64,000 bases of DNA from Caulobacterales bacterium (GTDB lineage Bacteria; Pseudomonadota; Alphaproteobacteria; Caulobacterales; Caulobacteraceae): positions 111,494 to 175,493 of the forward strand of contig JACPDR010000007.1 in NCBI GenBank assembly GCA_016183935.1, given 5' to 3'. Within the stretch, counting starts at the first letter, position 1, and each line of letters starts with the position of its first letter. Both the position numbers and the translations under genes were made by a program. Shown in pieces: positions 20,033-28,065 of this stretch. The notes beneath the pieces were generated by a model. That model had not been told where the DNA came from and did no database searches. It worked only from the letters and a program-made list of their open reading frames with translations.

Positions 20033-20382
20033 CCCCAGGCTGGATCGGCACGGGCAAGGTCCGCCTTCGGGAAGCCGGCGACGCCGTCGAGATCACCATC
20101 GACGGCCTGACCACCCAGGCCAAATACTACAAGCCGCTGGTCTATGAGTTCATGCGCAAGGAGTGGGCCTCGCGCCCCTCCTGGGGCGATTTCGTCGTCG
20201 AGATCCGCATGGAGCACGTCGGCGATCCGCCGCATATCGACCTCGACAACCTCGCCAAGGCCCTGCTCGACGCCATCAAGGGTTACCTCTTCCACGACGA
20301 CGCCCAGGTTGCCCGCCTGCTGGTCGAGCGCCACGAGGGCGAGCGCGAGCGGATCACGATCCGGGTGTTTCCGCGGGTCTGA
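20020..20382 (+). CDS. RusA-family endodeoxyribonuclease-like protein
   Basis: 120 residues from GTG 20020; TTG 20029, which overlaps the upstream stop, is an alternative. The RusA signature is present: '[20 protein letters not shown]' followed by HDDAQV, carrying the Asp residues that bind Mg in Holliday-junction cleavage. '[20 protein letters not shown]' gives the N-terminal strand and helix. RusA proteins are usually of phage origin and act as dimers on branched DNA. No other phage gene is nearby and the codon usage matches its neighbours, so it is a domesticated or vertically inherited copy. Confidence 0.8.
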   Translation: MPSLTPGWIGTGKVRLREAGDAVEITIDGLTTQAKYYKPLVYEFMRKEWASRPSWGDFVVEIRMEHVGDPPHIDLDNLAKALLDAIKGYLFHDDAQVARLLVERHEGERERITIRVFPRV

Positions 20383-20811
20383 TTATTTCAGCTTTTCGTA
20401 CCGCAACACCCCGACCACCCCGCCGCCGCCGTCGCTGGGATGGTTCACCCCGTCGTTGACCAGCACCTCGGCGAAGTCGAACGGGCTCACCCCCTCCAGA
20501 CAGGCGGCGTTGACGCCGTACTCGTTCGGGTTCGAGCGCCGTCGGTGGTGCGTATAGATCCCGCAGTTCGAGCAGAAGAAGTGCCGCGCCACGCCGGTGT
20601 TGAACCGGTATTCAGTCAGCGCTTCCGCCCCTTCCAGCACCTCGACCCCGCCCAGCCCCGCCGTCACAGCCACCGCTCCGCGCATCCGGCACAGCGAGCA
20701 GTCGCAGCGCCGCGCGCTGGCCAGGCCGTCGCTCAGCCGCGCCCGGAATCGCACCGTCCCGCAATGGCAGGCCGCCGGCGACCAGCCGTCGTCATCGACC
20801 GTCAGGCTCAC
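20383..20811 (-). CDS. GFA (glutathione-dependent formaldehyde-activating/CENP-V) family protein
   Basis: 142 residues from GTG 20811, which overlaps the upstream peptidase stop as GTGA. The zinc ligands of the GFA fold are clear: 'ACHCGTVRFRAR', 'RRCDCSLCRMRGA' and 'HFFCSNCGIYTHH'. Founding members were proposed to combine formaldehyde with glutathione, but many act as carbon-sulfur lyases or have unknown roles. The pairing with a caspase-like peptidase is not a known metabolic unit, so no substrate is proposed. Confidence 0.87.
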   Translation of the reverse strand: MSLTVDDDGWSPAACHCGTVRFRARLSDGLASARRCDCSLCRMRGAVAVTAGLGGVEVLEGAEALTEYRFNTGVARHFFCSNCGIYTHHRRRSNPNEYGVNAACLEGVSPFDFAEVLVNDGVNHPSDGGGGVVGVLRYEKLK

Positions 20812-21581
20812 CCCGATCTCCTCTCGAACCGCAGCGTCGGCAGCCGCATCTGCATCTCCGCCCCGACGAACAACTGGGGCTCGGACGCCACCGCGATCCC
20901 CGCCGCCGCCTCCTTGCGCGCCACGCAGGCCCGCGTTCCCGCCGCCAGCGCCAGGAAGTCCGTCGCCGCCGGCAGGGTCTCGATCACGCAACCGTCGAAC
21001 CACGGATAGGTCTCCTCCGCCCCGCAGCCGAACGAGGTCCGCTCGCGGCTCGCCGCGGTCAGAACCATCCGGTTGGGCGCCTCGAGGGCGTTGACGAAGA
21101 TTCCCGAGTAGCAGGCCGAGACGATCACCACCGTCGGCCGCGCGCCGCACCACTGGCGCACCAGATTGGCCATGTCGGCCGGGGCGAGAATGGCGTCGGG
21201 GCCGAAGACGACGCCCTCGGGCGAGCCGTGCGAGGTGAAATACAGCAGGCAGCCGCGCGGCGCCCTCGCCGTCGCCGCGGCCACGCCCTGCAACGCCTCC
21301 GTCGCGGTGACCGGATCGGCGACGTCGGGCCGCAGCGAATAATCGACCAGGCTCTCACGCGGCAGGCCGGCGTCGAGGAAACCCCGGGCCACATCGCGCC
21401 GCGCGTTGTCGAAGGCCTCGATCGGCTGTCCGCCGCCGTCGCGCCAATCGGCGGCGATCACCGCCGTGGCCCAGCCGTCGAAGCGGCCGCCCGGACCCTG
21501 CGCTCCCGGACTCTGGCCGCACGCGGGACCGGCGCCCGTCAGCAGCGCCGTCAGTATCAGCAGCAGCCATGCCCGACCCAT
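20808..21581 (-). CDS. Secreted C13-type (legumain/caspase-like) cysteine peptidase
   Basis: 257 residues with a signal peptide ending near 'GPACGQS'. The clan CD dyad is visible: His in 'GCLLYFTSHGSPEGVVFG' and Cys in 'PTVVIVSACYSGIFVNAL', each after a hydrophobic strand, as in bacterial Peptidase_C13 proteins. The enzyme should cut after Asn/Asp or serve a processing role in the envelope. Its stop overlaps the GFA start (GTGA). A perfect hairpin lies just upstream of its start. The target is unknown; gingipain-like or glycosylphosphatidyl transamidase-like roles cannot be separated. Confidence 0.85.
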   Translation of the reverse strand: MGRAWLLLILTALLTGAGPACGQSPGAQGPGGRFDGWATAVIAADWRDGGGQPIEAFDNARRDVARGFLDAGLPRESLVDYSLRPDVADPVTATEALQGVAAATARAPRGCLLYFTSHGSPEGVVFGPDAILAPADMANLVRQWCGARPTVVIVSACYSGIFVNALEAPNRMVLTAASRERTSFGCGAEETYPWFDGCVIETLPAATDFLALAAGTRACVARKEAAAGIAVASEPQLFVGAEMQMRLPTLRFERRSG

Positions 21582-21589
21582 GCGCGTTC

Positions 21590-21610
21590 CTCGCCCAAGC
21601 CTTGGGCGAG
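21590..21610. terminator. 10-bp hairpin downstream of sspB
   Basis: CTCGCCCAAG (21590-21599) and CTTGGGCGAG (21601-21610) form a perfect palindrome with a one-base centre. It lies between the sspB stop and the start of the C13 peptidase on the same strand. It may end sspB transcription or fold in the peptidase leader. No clear T-run follows. Confidence 0.5.
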
Positions 21611-21639
21611 GTTACCGCAAGCGGAGCCGGGGAAAAGGC

Positions 21640-22119
21640 CTACTTCTTCCGGAACTGGTCCAGCGAGACGACCTTGGGCCCGTCGTCGCCGGTGGAGGGG
21701 GGCGAAACGGGCGGCTCCGCCTCGGGCGCGACCGCCTCGACGTCGGCCGGCGTCTCGAACTGCAGCAGGAACTGCACCGACGGGTCGTAGAACCGCGTCA
21801 CCGCCGTATAGGGCATCGACAGCACCTTCGGCATGCCGCCGAATTTCAGCATCACCGAGAACCGGTCGGCCTCGACCTTCAGGTCCCAGTACTGGTGCTG
21901 CAGCACGACCGTCATCTCTTCGGGGTATTTGGCCAGCACGTCCGGCGGCACGCTGACGCCGGGCGCGCGGGTCCTGAACGTCACATAGAAGTGGTGCGCC
22001 CCGGGAATGCCCTCGGGCAGGGCCGCGCGCTCGAGCGCCGCGCGGATGACGCCGCGCAGGGCGTCCTGCGCCAGCTGCTCGTAGTGCATCTCGTCGACTG
22101 GCGGGGTCTCGTCGGCCAT
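21640..22119 (-). CDS. sspB: ClpXP adaptor protein SspB (alpha type)
   Basis: 159 residues. 'MHYEQLAQDALRGVIRAALER' is the N-terminal helix. 'HHFYVTFRTRAPGVSVPPDVL', 'MTVVLQHQYWDLKV' and 'DRFSVMLKFGGMPKVLSMPYTAVTRFYDPSV' (in parts) form the substrate-binding barrel. The acidic linker ends in the ClpX-binding tail 'KVVSLDQFRKK'. SspB brings ssrA-tagged peptides to ClpXP. The tmRNA gene that makes those tags lies immediately upstream on the same strand, a functionally sensible neighbour. Confidence 0.92.
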   Translation of the reverse strand: MADETPPVDEMHYEQLAQDALRGVIRAALERAALPEGIPGAHHFYVTFRTRAPGVSVPPDVLAKYPEEMTVVLQHQYWDLKVEADRFSVMLKFGGMPKVLSMPYTAVTRFYDPSVQFLLQFETPADVEAVAPEAEPPVSPPSTGDDGPKVVSLDQFRKK

Positions 22120-22179
22120 CGGTCCCTCGGCTTCACAGCCGGAGGGTTTAGCCGCGCAGCGACGCGGGCGGAAGATGGC

Positions 22180-22512
22180 GAGAGGGTAAAGTGCCGGGAT
22201 TCTGTTGGCAGGCTCCCGGCGGCCCCGCCTGAGGAACTGATCCCCCAGGACTTAAGTGTTCGAAATCACCCGAACCGCTTACGCGGCGAGAGCGACTTCT
22301 CCAGCGAAGTTATCGTTCGCAGTTAGTTAAAGGCCCGATACGGTGGGCCAGGACGGGCGAAAGCAGTCCTCTTTACACGTCCGTCGATGCTAGTCGGCCC
22401 CGCACCGCCCGCCGATACACGGGAGGAAATGGTGGAGCCGCCGGGAATCGCACCCGGGTCCGGTCCGCTTATTACAGGCGCGTTTATCGCCATAGTCCGG
22501 GCGAACCCGGAC
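22180..22512 (-). ncRNA. ssrA: Circularly permuted two-piece tmRNA
   Basis: Read on the minus strand, the acceptor piece comes first and ends in an encoded ACCA at 22433-22430. It has a T-arm stem CCGGG/CCCGG and acceptor strand GGCTCC. The coding piece then starts at 22401 with GGGGCCGACTAGCATCGACG. GGGGCC pairs with GGCTCC and leaves the G-U pair that marks alanine charging. The tag frame reads (A)ANDNFAGEVALAA followed by TAA near 22280, like other alphaproteobacterial tags ending in LAA/VAA. A short spacer (about 22402-22429) is removed during maturation. The 3' end of the coding piece is only approximate. Confidence 0.92.
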
Positions 22513-22518
22513 AGCCCC

Positions 22519-22547
22519 AATATAGGGTATGAGGCGTGGGCTTCCAA
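22519..22547 (-). promoter_or_regulatory. Sigma-70-type promoter of ssrA
   Basis: On the minus strand, TTGGAA (22547-22542) and TATATT (22524-22519) are separated by exactly 17 bp. Transcription would begin near 22512, just before the acceptor piece of the tmRNA. Confidence 0.65.
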
Positions 22548-22648
22548 GGGGGTTCGCCGGACCGTCGGGCGACAGAAGGCGTTCAGGGTGGGCGCCGGAG
22601 AATCCCGGAACGCTGGACAACCGGCCGCCTCCGGAGTCAGGAGAACCC

Positions 22649-23011
22649 ATGACTTTTCATCGCCTCCTCGCCACCGCCGCCGCCGTCGTGGCGGCCTCCG
22701 CCCCGGCCGCGGCCGCCTTCGCCCATGCGCGGCTGGTGCGCTCCACCCCCGCGGCCAACGCCACCGTCGCCTCTCCGGGCGTGATCTCCCTGACCTTCAG
22801 CGAGCGGATGGTCCCGGCCTTTTCGTCTTTCGCCCTGGTCGATGCGGCCGGGCGCGAGACCGCTGTCCGCACCACCGTCAGCGAAGACGGCAAGACCCTT
22901 TCCGCCTCGCTGGCCCGGCCGCTGCCGGCCGGCGCGTGGACGGTCAACTGGCGGATCGCCTCGAGCGACGGCCATCGCATGACCGGGTCCTACGGCTTCA
23001 CCGTCCGCTGA
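22649..23011 (+). CDS. copC: CopC-like periplasmic copper-binding protein
   Basis: 120 residues with a signal peptide ending 'AAFA', so the mature protein starts at His ('HARLVRSTPAANATVA'). This N-terminal His is the Cu(II) ligand of CopC proteins. 'VISLTFSERMVPAFSSFALV' and the end 'WRIASSDGHRMTGSYGFTV' (His ligand in DGH) complete the cupredoxin-like barrel. It should hold Cu in the periplasm and pass it to CopD, whose gene starts one base after the stop. Confidence 0.92.
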   Translation: MTFHRLLATAAAVVAASAPAAAAFAHARLVRSTPAANATVASPGVISLTFSERMVPAFSSFALVDAAGRETAVRTTVSEDGKTLSASLARPLPAGAWTVNWRIASSDGHRMTGSYGFTVR

Positions 23012-23012
23012 C

Positions 23013-23909
23013 ATGACCGAGCCGGCGCTGATCGGGCTTCGCGCCATCCAGTACGGCGCGGCGGCCCTGGTGCTCGGCGTGCCCGCCTTCATGCTGTACA
23101 GCCGAGCCGCGCTGGCCGGCGCGCGGCCCGGCTGGCCTTCGCCCACGGTTCGCTTCGGCGCCGTCGTCCTGCTGCTGGCGACCCTGGCCGCCCTCGTCGC
23201 CCAGACCGCCGTCATGGCCGGGTCGCTCGCGGAGGCGGTCAAGCCCGAGACCCTCGGTTTCATGGTCTCCGGGACCGCCCTCGGCGCCGCCTATGTCGTC
23301 CGGGCGGCCCTGGCCGCGCTCGCCCTGTTGCTGGCGCTGGCGCTGGCGCTGCGGGGCGACCGCCTGTGGTGGAGCCTGGCCGTTCCGGCCGTGCTGATCG
23401 CCGCCTCCTTCGCCTGGACCGGCCACGGCGGCGCCACCGAGGGCGTCTGGCGCTGGCCCCACCTCGCCGCAGACGTCATCCATGCCGTCGCCGCCCTGAT
23501 CTGGATCGGCGCCCTGGCGGCCTTCGTCGCCCTGGCCCGCCGACGGAGCGGAGCGGACGGCCTCGCCGGCGCCCTCGTCGGGTTCGCGAGCACCGGAACC
23601 ATCGCCGTGACGGCCCTGGTCCTGTCTGGCCTGGTCAATGTCTGGGTGCTGGTCGGCCCCCGCGGCCTGCCGGCCCTGCTGTCGACGCCGTGGGGTCTGC
23701 TGCTGGCGATCAAGCTGACCGCCTTCGCCGGCATGCTGGCGCTGGCCGCCCTGCATCGCTACCGCCTCGCGCCGGCCCTGTCGGCGGTCGCCGACGCGTC
23801 CTCTCTGGCCCGGCTGCGCCGGACCCTGGCCGCCGAGTTCGCCCTCGGCGTGGTGATCCTGTGCCTCGTCGCCGCGATGGGCCTGCTGCCGCCGCCCGCC
23901 TCGCTCTAG
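23013..23909 (+). CDS. copD: CopD family copper-import membrane protein
   Basis: 298 residues with eight hydrophobic helices. 'SFAWTGHGGATEG' and 'HLAADVIHAVAALIWIGALAAF' carry the conserved His residues of the CopD copper-resistance domain, and 'ALHRYRLAPAL' lies before the last helix. CopD moves copper from CopC into the cytoplasm. The pair without CopA/CopB nearby is the usual minimal copC-copD arrangement. The stop overlaps the stop of the opposing NTF2-like gene by 4 bp. Confidence 0.9.
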   Translation: MTEPALIGLRAIQYGAAALVLGVPAFMLYSRAALAGARPGWPSPTVRFGAVVLLLATLAALVAQTAVMAGSLAEAVKPETLGFMVSGTALGAAYVVRAALAALALLLALALALRGDRLWWSLAVPAVLIAASFAWTGHGGATEGVWRWPHLAADVIHAVAALIWIGALAAFVALARRRSGADGLAGALVGFASTGTIAVTALVLSGLVNVWVLVGPRGLPALLSTPWGLLLAIKLTAFAGMLALAALHRYRLAPALSAVADASSLARLRRTLAAEFALGVVILCLVAAMGLLPPPASL

Positions 23910-24418
23910 GCGGCCGGCGCGGCCCGCGAGGACCAGTGGATATGATGGATGCGCCAGCCGCCGCCTTCGCGGCGCAGCAGCATGGTTTCGGTGCTGATCC
24001 GGTCGACCGCCCGGCCGTTGAACTCGCCCGTGGTCCGGCCCTCGCTGGTGATCCACGCCACCTCGCCCGAGGCGTCGCCCGAGCGCCGGGTCACGGTCGC
24101 CCGGGTCGCGGCGGCGAAGGCGGAGTCGGCCGCCAGATGGTGCGAGGCGTATTCGGCCCGCGACCGCTCGGCCCCTCCGGCCTCGAAGATCAGCGCGTCC
24201 TCGGCCAGCAGGGCGAGGGCCGCGTCCCGATCGCCCGTGCGCAGCGCTTCGTGGAAGGCCTCGACGGCCGCCGCCGCCTCGCCCGCGGCGGGCGCGAGCC
24301 GGGCCGGCGGCGCCTCGCCGTGATGGCCCTCCTGCGTCAGTCCCGGCCCGGCCGAAAGAGCGAGCAGAACGGCGGCGAGGGCGAAGGATTTGCGGGACAC
24401 GGGGCTCTCCATGGACAT
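23906..24418 (-). CDS. Secreted NTF2-like (DUF4440/SnoaL) protein
   Basis: 170 residues. A signal peptide (SFALAAVLLALSAGPGLTQ) is followed by 'GEAAAAVEAFHEALRTGDRD', 'DALIFEAGGAERSRAEYASHH' and 'GGGWRIHHIHWSSR'. This is the NTF2-like cone fold of the DUF4440/SnoaL-like group. Several His residues ('EGHHGE', 'HIHW') raise the possibility of metal binding next to copCD, but it is convergent to copD, so co-expression is not implied. ATG 24418 and ATG 24412 are both possible starts. Confidence 0.8.
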   Translation of the reverse strand: MSMESPVSRKSFALAAVLLALSAGPGLTQEGHHGEAPPARLAPAAGEAAAAVEAFHEALRTGDRDAALALLAEDALIFEAGGAERSRAEYASHHLAADSAFAAATRATVTRRSGDASGEVAWITSEGRTTGEFNGRAVDRISTETMLLRREGGGWRIHHIHWSSRAAPAA

Positions 24419-24449
24419 CGGCGCACCTTGGCCGGGTTCGTCCCGCCTG

Positions 24450-25340
24450 TCAGCCCGTCATCGTCCCGTCCCGCGCCCGCGCCCAGTCCGGTGTCTGGTT
24501 CCGGAACCACGTCAACTGCCGCTTGGCGTAGTTGCGCGTCGCCTGCCGGGTGGCCTCGACCGCCGCCCCCAGCGTCGTCTCGCCGGCCAGATGGGCCGCG
24601 AACTCGCGCACCCCCACCGCCTTCATGGCCGGCAGGGCGGGGTCCAGTCCGCGCGCCGTCAGCGTCCGCACCTCGTCCAGCGCCCCGGCCTCGACCATCC
24701 GGGCCACCCGCGCGTCGCAGTTGGCGTACAGCGTGTCCCGGTCCGGCTCGACCACCGTCCCTGTCCACGATCCGGGCGCGAGCAGCGGCGTGGTGTCGGC
24801 GGTCCAGTCGCTCAGGGCGCGGCCGGTGTGCTCCGCCACCGCCCAGGCCCGGGTCAGCCGCTGGCGGTCCCCGGCCTCGATGCGCGCCGCCGCCGCCCTG
24901 TCGACCTCGGCCAGCCGCGCCCGGAACGCCGCCTCGCCGAGTCGGTCATACAGCTCGCCCGCCGCCTTCCGTACTTCCGGCGGCACATCCGGAATATCCG
25001 CCAACCCCTTGGTCAAGACCGTGAAATACAATCCGGTTCCACCCACCAGCAACGCCGGCCGCCCCTCCGCCGCCAGCTCGTCGAGCACCGGCAGCACCGC
25101 CCGGCTCCAGCGCCCAACCGACCAGGCGTCCGCCGCGTCGGCCACGCCGTACAGCCGGTGCTCGGCCTGCGCCTCCTCCGCCTCCGACGGCCGCGCGCTC
25201 AGCACCCGCAGGTCGGCGTACAGCTGCTGGCTGTCGGCGTTGATGATCACGGCCCCGGTCCGCTCCGCCGTCTCCAGCGCCAGCCGCGACTTGCCCGAGG
25301 CGGTCGGGCCGGCGATCAGCTGGATCTGGGGTGCGGTCAA
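24450..25340 (-). CDS. miaA: tRNA dimethylallyltransferase
   Basis: 296 residues. It transfers a dimethylallyl group to N6 of A37 in tRNAs reading UNN codons. '[19 protein letters not shown]' is the P-loop, '[20 protein letters not shown]' the substrate Asp segment, '[16 protein letters not shown]' the second conserved block, 'MKAVGVREF' the tRNA-binding part and '[13 protein letters not shown]' the C-terminal signature. The start is TTG 25340, because no ATG or GTG fits upstream of the P-loop. The usual downstream gene hfq is absent here. Confidence 0.92.
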   Translation of the reverse strand: MTAPQIQLIAGPTASGKSRLALETAERTGAVIINADSQQLYADLRVLSARPSEAEEAQAEHRLYGVADAADAWSVGRWSRAVLPVLDELAAEGRPALLVGGTGLYFTVLTKGLADIPDVPPEVRKAAGELYDRLGEAAFRARLAEVDRAAAARIEAGDRQRLTRAWAVAEHTGRALSDWTADTTPLLAPGSWTGTVVEPDRDTLYANCDARVARMVEAGALDEVRTLTARGLDPALPAMKAVGVREFAAHLAGETTLGAAVEATRQATRNYAKRQLTWFRNQTPDWARARDGTMTG

Positions 25341-25411
25341 GATGCGGGCTCGCGGGGGGCAGGGGGCGTTCGGCGATAGAACGCGGGCCCGGCGGCCGCA
25401 ACCCGTGCAGA

Positions 25412-26146
25412 TCAGCCGTACGGCCGCTCCCGTCCGAGACCCTGCCGGGCCAGCAGGGCGTCAAGGGTCCGCCCCGGCGTCCCGGTCGGCCGCTCCCATG
25501 GGGCGAACGGCAGCATCAGCTGCCCCAGCGCGGCGCAGGACTCCAGCGCCTCCTCCGCCGACATCGGCCAGGAATCAGGGTCGGCGACGTGCTGTTTGAG
25601 CAGCGCGCCCAAGGATTCCTTTCTCACGCAGGTTTCGCCGGTGAAGGCCCTCAGGCAGACGGCGTAGCCGCCCGCCAGCCAGCTTCGCCATTCCGCCCCG
25701 GCGGCGATCGCCGCCGCCCCGGCGTCGACCCGTCCCTGCGCGTCGAAACAGTCGGCGAACGCCAACCGCGCCGGTGCGAAATCCGCCAGAGCCGCTGTGA
25801 AGGCCTGTCCGAACGCTTCGGCCGCCCGCCGGGCGCTCCAGGCGTCAGGACGCCCCTCGCGCTCCGCCAGTCGCGCCCGCCGCAAATCCCAGGCCGTCCA
25901 CGGGGAGAACCAGGCCTCGGTCCCGGGACCCGGCGGATGTCCGTCGCCGTCGACCCAGCCGCCGAGCGCGCTCCACCAGCCCCGCCGGGGATCGCGGGCG
26001 TAGACGGCGCCCGGCGCGATTCCGGCGGCCGTAAGCTCGAGGATACGCTCCGGCGGGGCGTCGACCGCCTCGGCGAGCGCCGGCAAGGTCCAGAAATGCG
26101 TCTCCACATAGGCGCGCGCCGCCCGGTCGAATAGTTCGGTCTGCAT
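25412..26146 (-). CDS. DUF6058-like protein
   Basis: 244 residues. The N-terminus looks like a helix-turn-helix entry ('[22 protein letters not shown]') followed by '[20 protein letters not shown]'. The C-terminal block '[24 protein letters not shown]' resembles the family DUF6058, which is annotated in some genomes as a natural-product biosynthesis protein. That match is from memory of the pattern and is not strong. No catalytic residue is evident. It is transcribed away from an ArsR-type regulator 74 bp off, which may control it. Confidence 0.6.
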   Translation of the reverse strand: MQTELFDRAARAYVETHFWTLPALAEAVDAPPERILELTAAGIAPGAVYARDPRRGWWSALGGWVDGDGHPPGPGTEAWFSPWTAWDLRRARLAEREGRPDAWSARRAAEAFGQAFTAALADFAPARLAFADCFDAQGRVDAGAAAIAAGAEWRSWLAGGYAVCLRAFTGETCVRKESLGALLKQHVADPDSWPMSAEEALESCAALGQLMLPFAPWERPTGTPGRTLDALLARQGLGRERPYG

Positions 26147-26219
26147 CGAATCCTTCCCCGGTTAAGTAGGATCAGATTAGGCGTCGGACGCGCGCCGTTG
26201 CTTCGCTGGAGATCGAAAC

Positions 26220-26900
26220 GTGGACAGGGGAATGGCGCTGGCCAATGTCGGGTGGGCCGTGGGCGATCCGTCGCGCGCGGCCATGCTGACCGCCCTGATG
26301 TCGGGTCAAGCCCTGACCGCTGGTGAGCTGGCGGCCGAGGCGGGCGTCGCCGCGTCCACGGCCAGCAGCCATCTCGCCATCCTGTCCGAGCGGGGCTTCG
26401 TCGAGGCGGTGCGGCAGGGACGGCATCGCTATTTCCGCCTCGCCGGCGCCGACGTCGCCGCGATGCTGGAGCGGATATCCACCTTCGCGGGGCAGGACGC
26501 CGTCCGGTCGCCGCGCGGCGCCGGGCCCGCCGCCCTGCGTCGGGCCCGGACCTGCTACGACCATCTCGCGGGGGAGCTCGGGGTGCGGGTCTTCGACGCC
26601 ATGGTCGCCGACCGTCGTCTCGTGTCCTCGCCGGGCGGGGTCGGCCTGTCGGGCGAGGGCCGCGCCTTTCTGGCGGAGCTCGGCGTCGCTGTCGGGAGCG
26701 ACGGCGGCCCCGCGACGGCCTGCCGCCCGTGTCTCGACTTCACGGAGCGGCGGCCGCATCTGGGGGGGAGGGCCGCGGCCGCCCTGCTGACGGCCATGAC
26801 CGACCGCCGCTGGTTCGCGCCCGGGCCCGTTCGTCGCAGCCTCGTCCTGACGGCGGCGGGCCGGACGGCCTTTGACCGCCACTTCCGCCTTCCGGTCTGA
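26220..26900 (+). CDS. ArsR-type winged-helix transcriptional regulator
   Basis: 226 residues from GTG 26220 (GGAGA seven bases upstream; ATG 26232 is an alternative). The ArsR fold is clear: 'VGDPSRAAMLTALMSGQALTA' then 'ELAAEAGVAASTASSHLAILS' (recognition helix) and 'VRQGRHRYFRLAG' (wing). The length is double that of simple ArsR repressors; the C-terminal 120 residues ('ARTCYDHLAGELGVRVFDAM', 'CRPCLDFTERRPHLGG') form a second domain with CYDH and CRPC motifs that could bind a metal or sense redox. The nearest target is the divergent DUF6058-like gene. Confidence 0.85.
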   Translation: MDRGMALANVGWAVGDPSRAAMLTALMSGQALTAGELAAEAGVAASTASSHLAILSERGFVEAVRQGRHRYFRLAGADVAAMLERISTFAGQDAVRSPRGAGPAALRRARTCYDHLAGELGVRVFDAMVADRRLVSSPGGVGLSGEGRAFLAELGVAVGSDGGPATACRPCLDFTERRPHLGGRAAAALLTAMTDRRWFAPGPVRRSLVLTAAGRTAFDRHFRLPV

Positions 26901-26981
26901 TCCGGCGCATTTGCCGCTCGCCCATCGCCGCCGTTCGGCGATAGAAGGCGCCATCCGCTCCCGCAGAACCCGGACAGCCCC

Positions 26982-28064
26982 TTGCCCGACCGCGCCCCCA
27001 TCCGAGAGCAAGTCGTCGCCGCCCTCGACGCCGTCCTCGACCCGAAGAGCGGGCAGGGGCTGGCCGCCGCCGGCCTGGTCCAGGGCCTGACCGTCGCGGA
27101 CGACCGCGCCGGCTTCGTCATGGAGGTTCCCGCCGGCGAGACCGCCCTCTACGCCCCGGTCCGCGACGCCGCCGAGGCCGCGCTCAAGGCCATCCCCGGC
27201 ATGGCCCGCGTCTCCGTGGTCCTGACCGCCGAGACCGCCCCCGCCTCGAAGCCCGCCCGCACCGCCTCCCTGTCGCCGCAGGCCGTCAACCAGACCCGCC
27301 CGAAGGCGCCCGTGCCCACCGACCGTCCGGCCCACGTCCGCCGCGTCCTCGCCATCGCCAGCGGCAAGGGCGGGGTTGGCAAGTCCACCGTCGCCGTGAA
27401 CCTCGCCGCCGCCCTCGCGGCCCGCGGTCTGTCGGTCGGGGTGCTCGACGCCGACGTCTACGGCCCCTCCCTGCCGACCATGACCGGCGTCTCGGGCAAG
27501 CCGGAATACCGCGACGGCATGATGCAGCCGCACCGCGCCCACGGTCTGAAACTCATGTCCGTCGGCCTGCTGACCGCGGCGACCGACGCCATGATCTGGC
27601 GCGGCCCCATGGCCTCCCAGGCCGTGACCCAGATGCTGACCCAGACCCGCTGGGGAGGCGAAGCCGAACCGCTCGATGTCCTCGTCGTCGACCTGCCCCC
27701 CGGCACCGGCGACGTCCAGCTGACCCTGATCCAGAAGACTCCGCTCGACGGCGCCGTGATCGTCTCGACCCCGCAGGAGGTGGCGCTGGCCGACGCCCGC
27801 CGCGCCCACGTCCTGTTCCAGAAGGTCGGCGTGCCCACGCTGGGCCTGATCGAGAACATGTCCGGCGACGTCTTCGGACAGGGCGGGGCCGAGGCGGAGG
27901 CCGAACGCCTCGGCGTGCCCTTCCTCGGCGACCTGCCGCTCGACGCCGCCCTGCGCGAGGCGGGCGACGCGGGTCGTCCGCTGGTCAGCGCCGACCCCGA
28001 CGGCGCGATGGCCCGGCGCTTCGCCGTGGTGGCGGCGCGGGTCGCGGACGTGCTGGGCGTCTAG
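26982..28064 (+). CDS. Mrp/ApbC-type P-loop ATPase without the CxxC motif
   Basis: 360 residues, TTG start. An N-terminal MIP18/DUF59-like domain ('IREQVVAALDAVLDP' to 'VSVVLTAE') is joined by a linker to the deviant Walker A 'IASGKGGVGKSTVAVNLAAAL' and the switch segments 'DADVYGPSLPTMTG' and 'DLPPGTGDVQLTL'. Mrp proteins carry [4Fe-4S] clusters to apo-proteins through a C-terminal CxxC, usually within 'ENMSxxxCPxCG'. Here the text runs from 'LIENMSGDVFGQGGAEAEA' with no Cys, so the cluster-bridging pair is missing. It may act as a different MinD-like ATPase or use another cluster site. Confidence 0.88.
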   Translation: MPDRAPIREQVVAALDAVLDPKSGQGLAAAGLVQGLTVADDRAGFVMEVPAGETALYAPVRDAAEAALKAIPGMARVSVVLTAETAPASKPARTASLSPQAVNQTRPKAPVPTDRPAHVRRVLAIASGKGGVGKSTVAVNLAAALAARGLSVGVLDADVYGPSLPTMTGVSGKPEYRDGMMQPHRAHGLKLMSVGLLTAATDAMIWRGPMASQAVTQMLTQTRWGGEAEPLDVLVVDLPPGTGDVQLTLIQKTPLDGAVIVSTPQEVALADARRAHVLFQKVGVPTLGLIENMSGDVFGQGGAEAEAERLGVPFLGDLPLDAALREAGDAGRPLVSADPDGAMARRFAVVAARVADVLGV

Positions 28065-28065
28065 C

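Noticed and set aside
20020..20382. Prophage remnant around the RusA-like gene
   Set aside because: No integrase, capsid, lysis or attachment-site sequence is nearby, and codon use matches neighbours.
22387..22648. ORFs over the ssrA locus
   Set aside because: The region is explained by the tmRNA and its promoter, and the translated products have no features.
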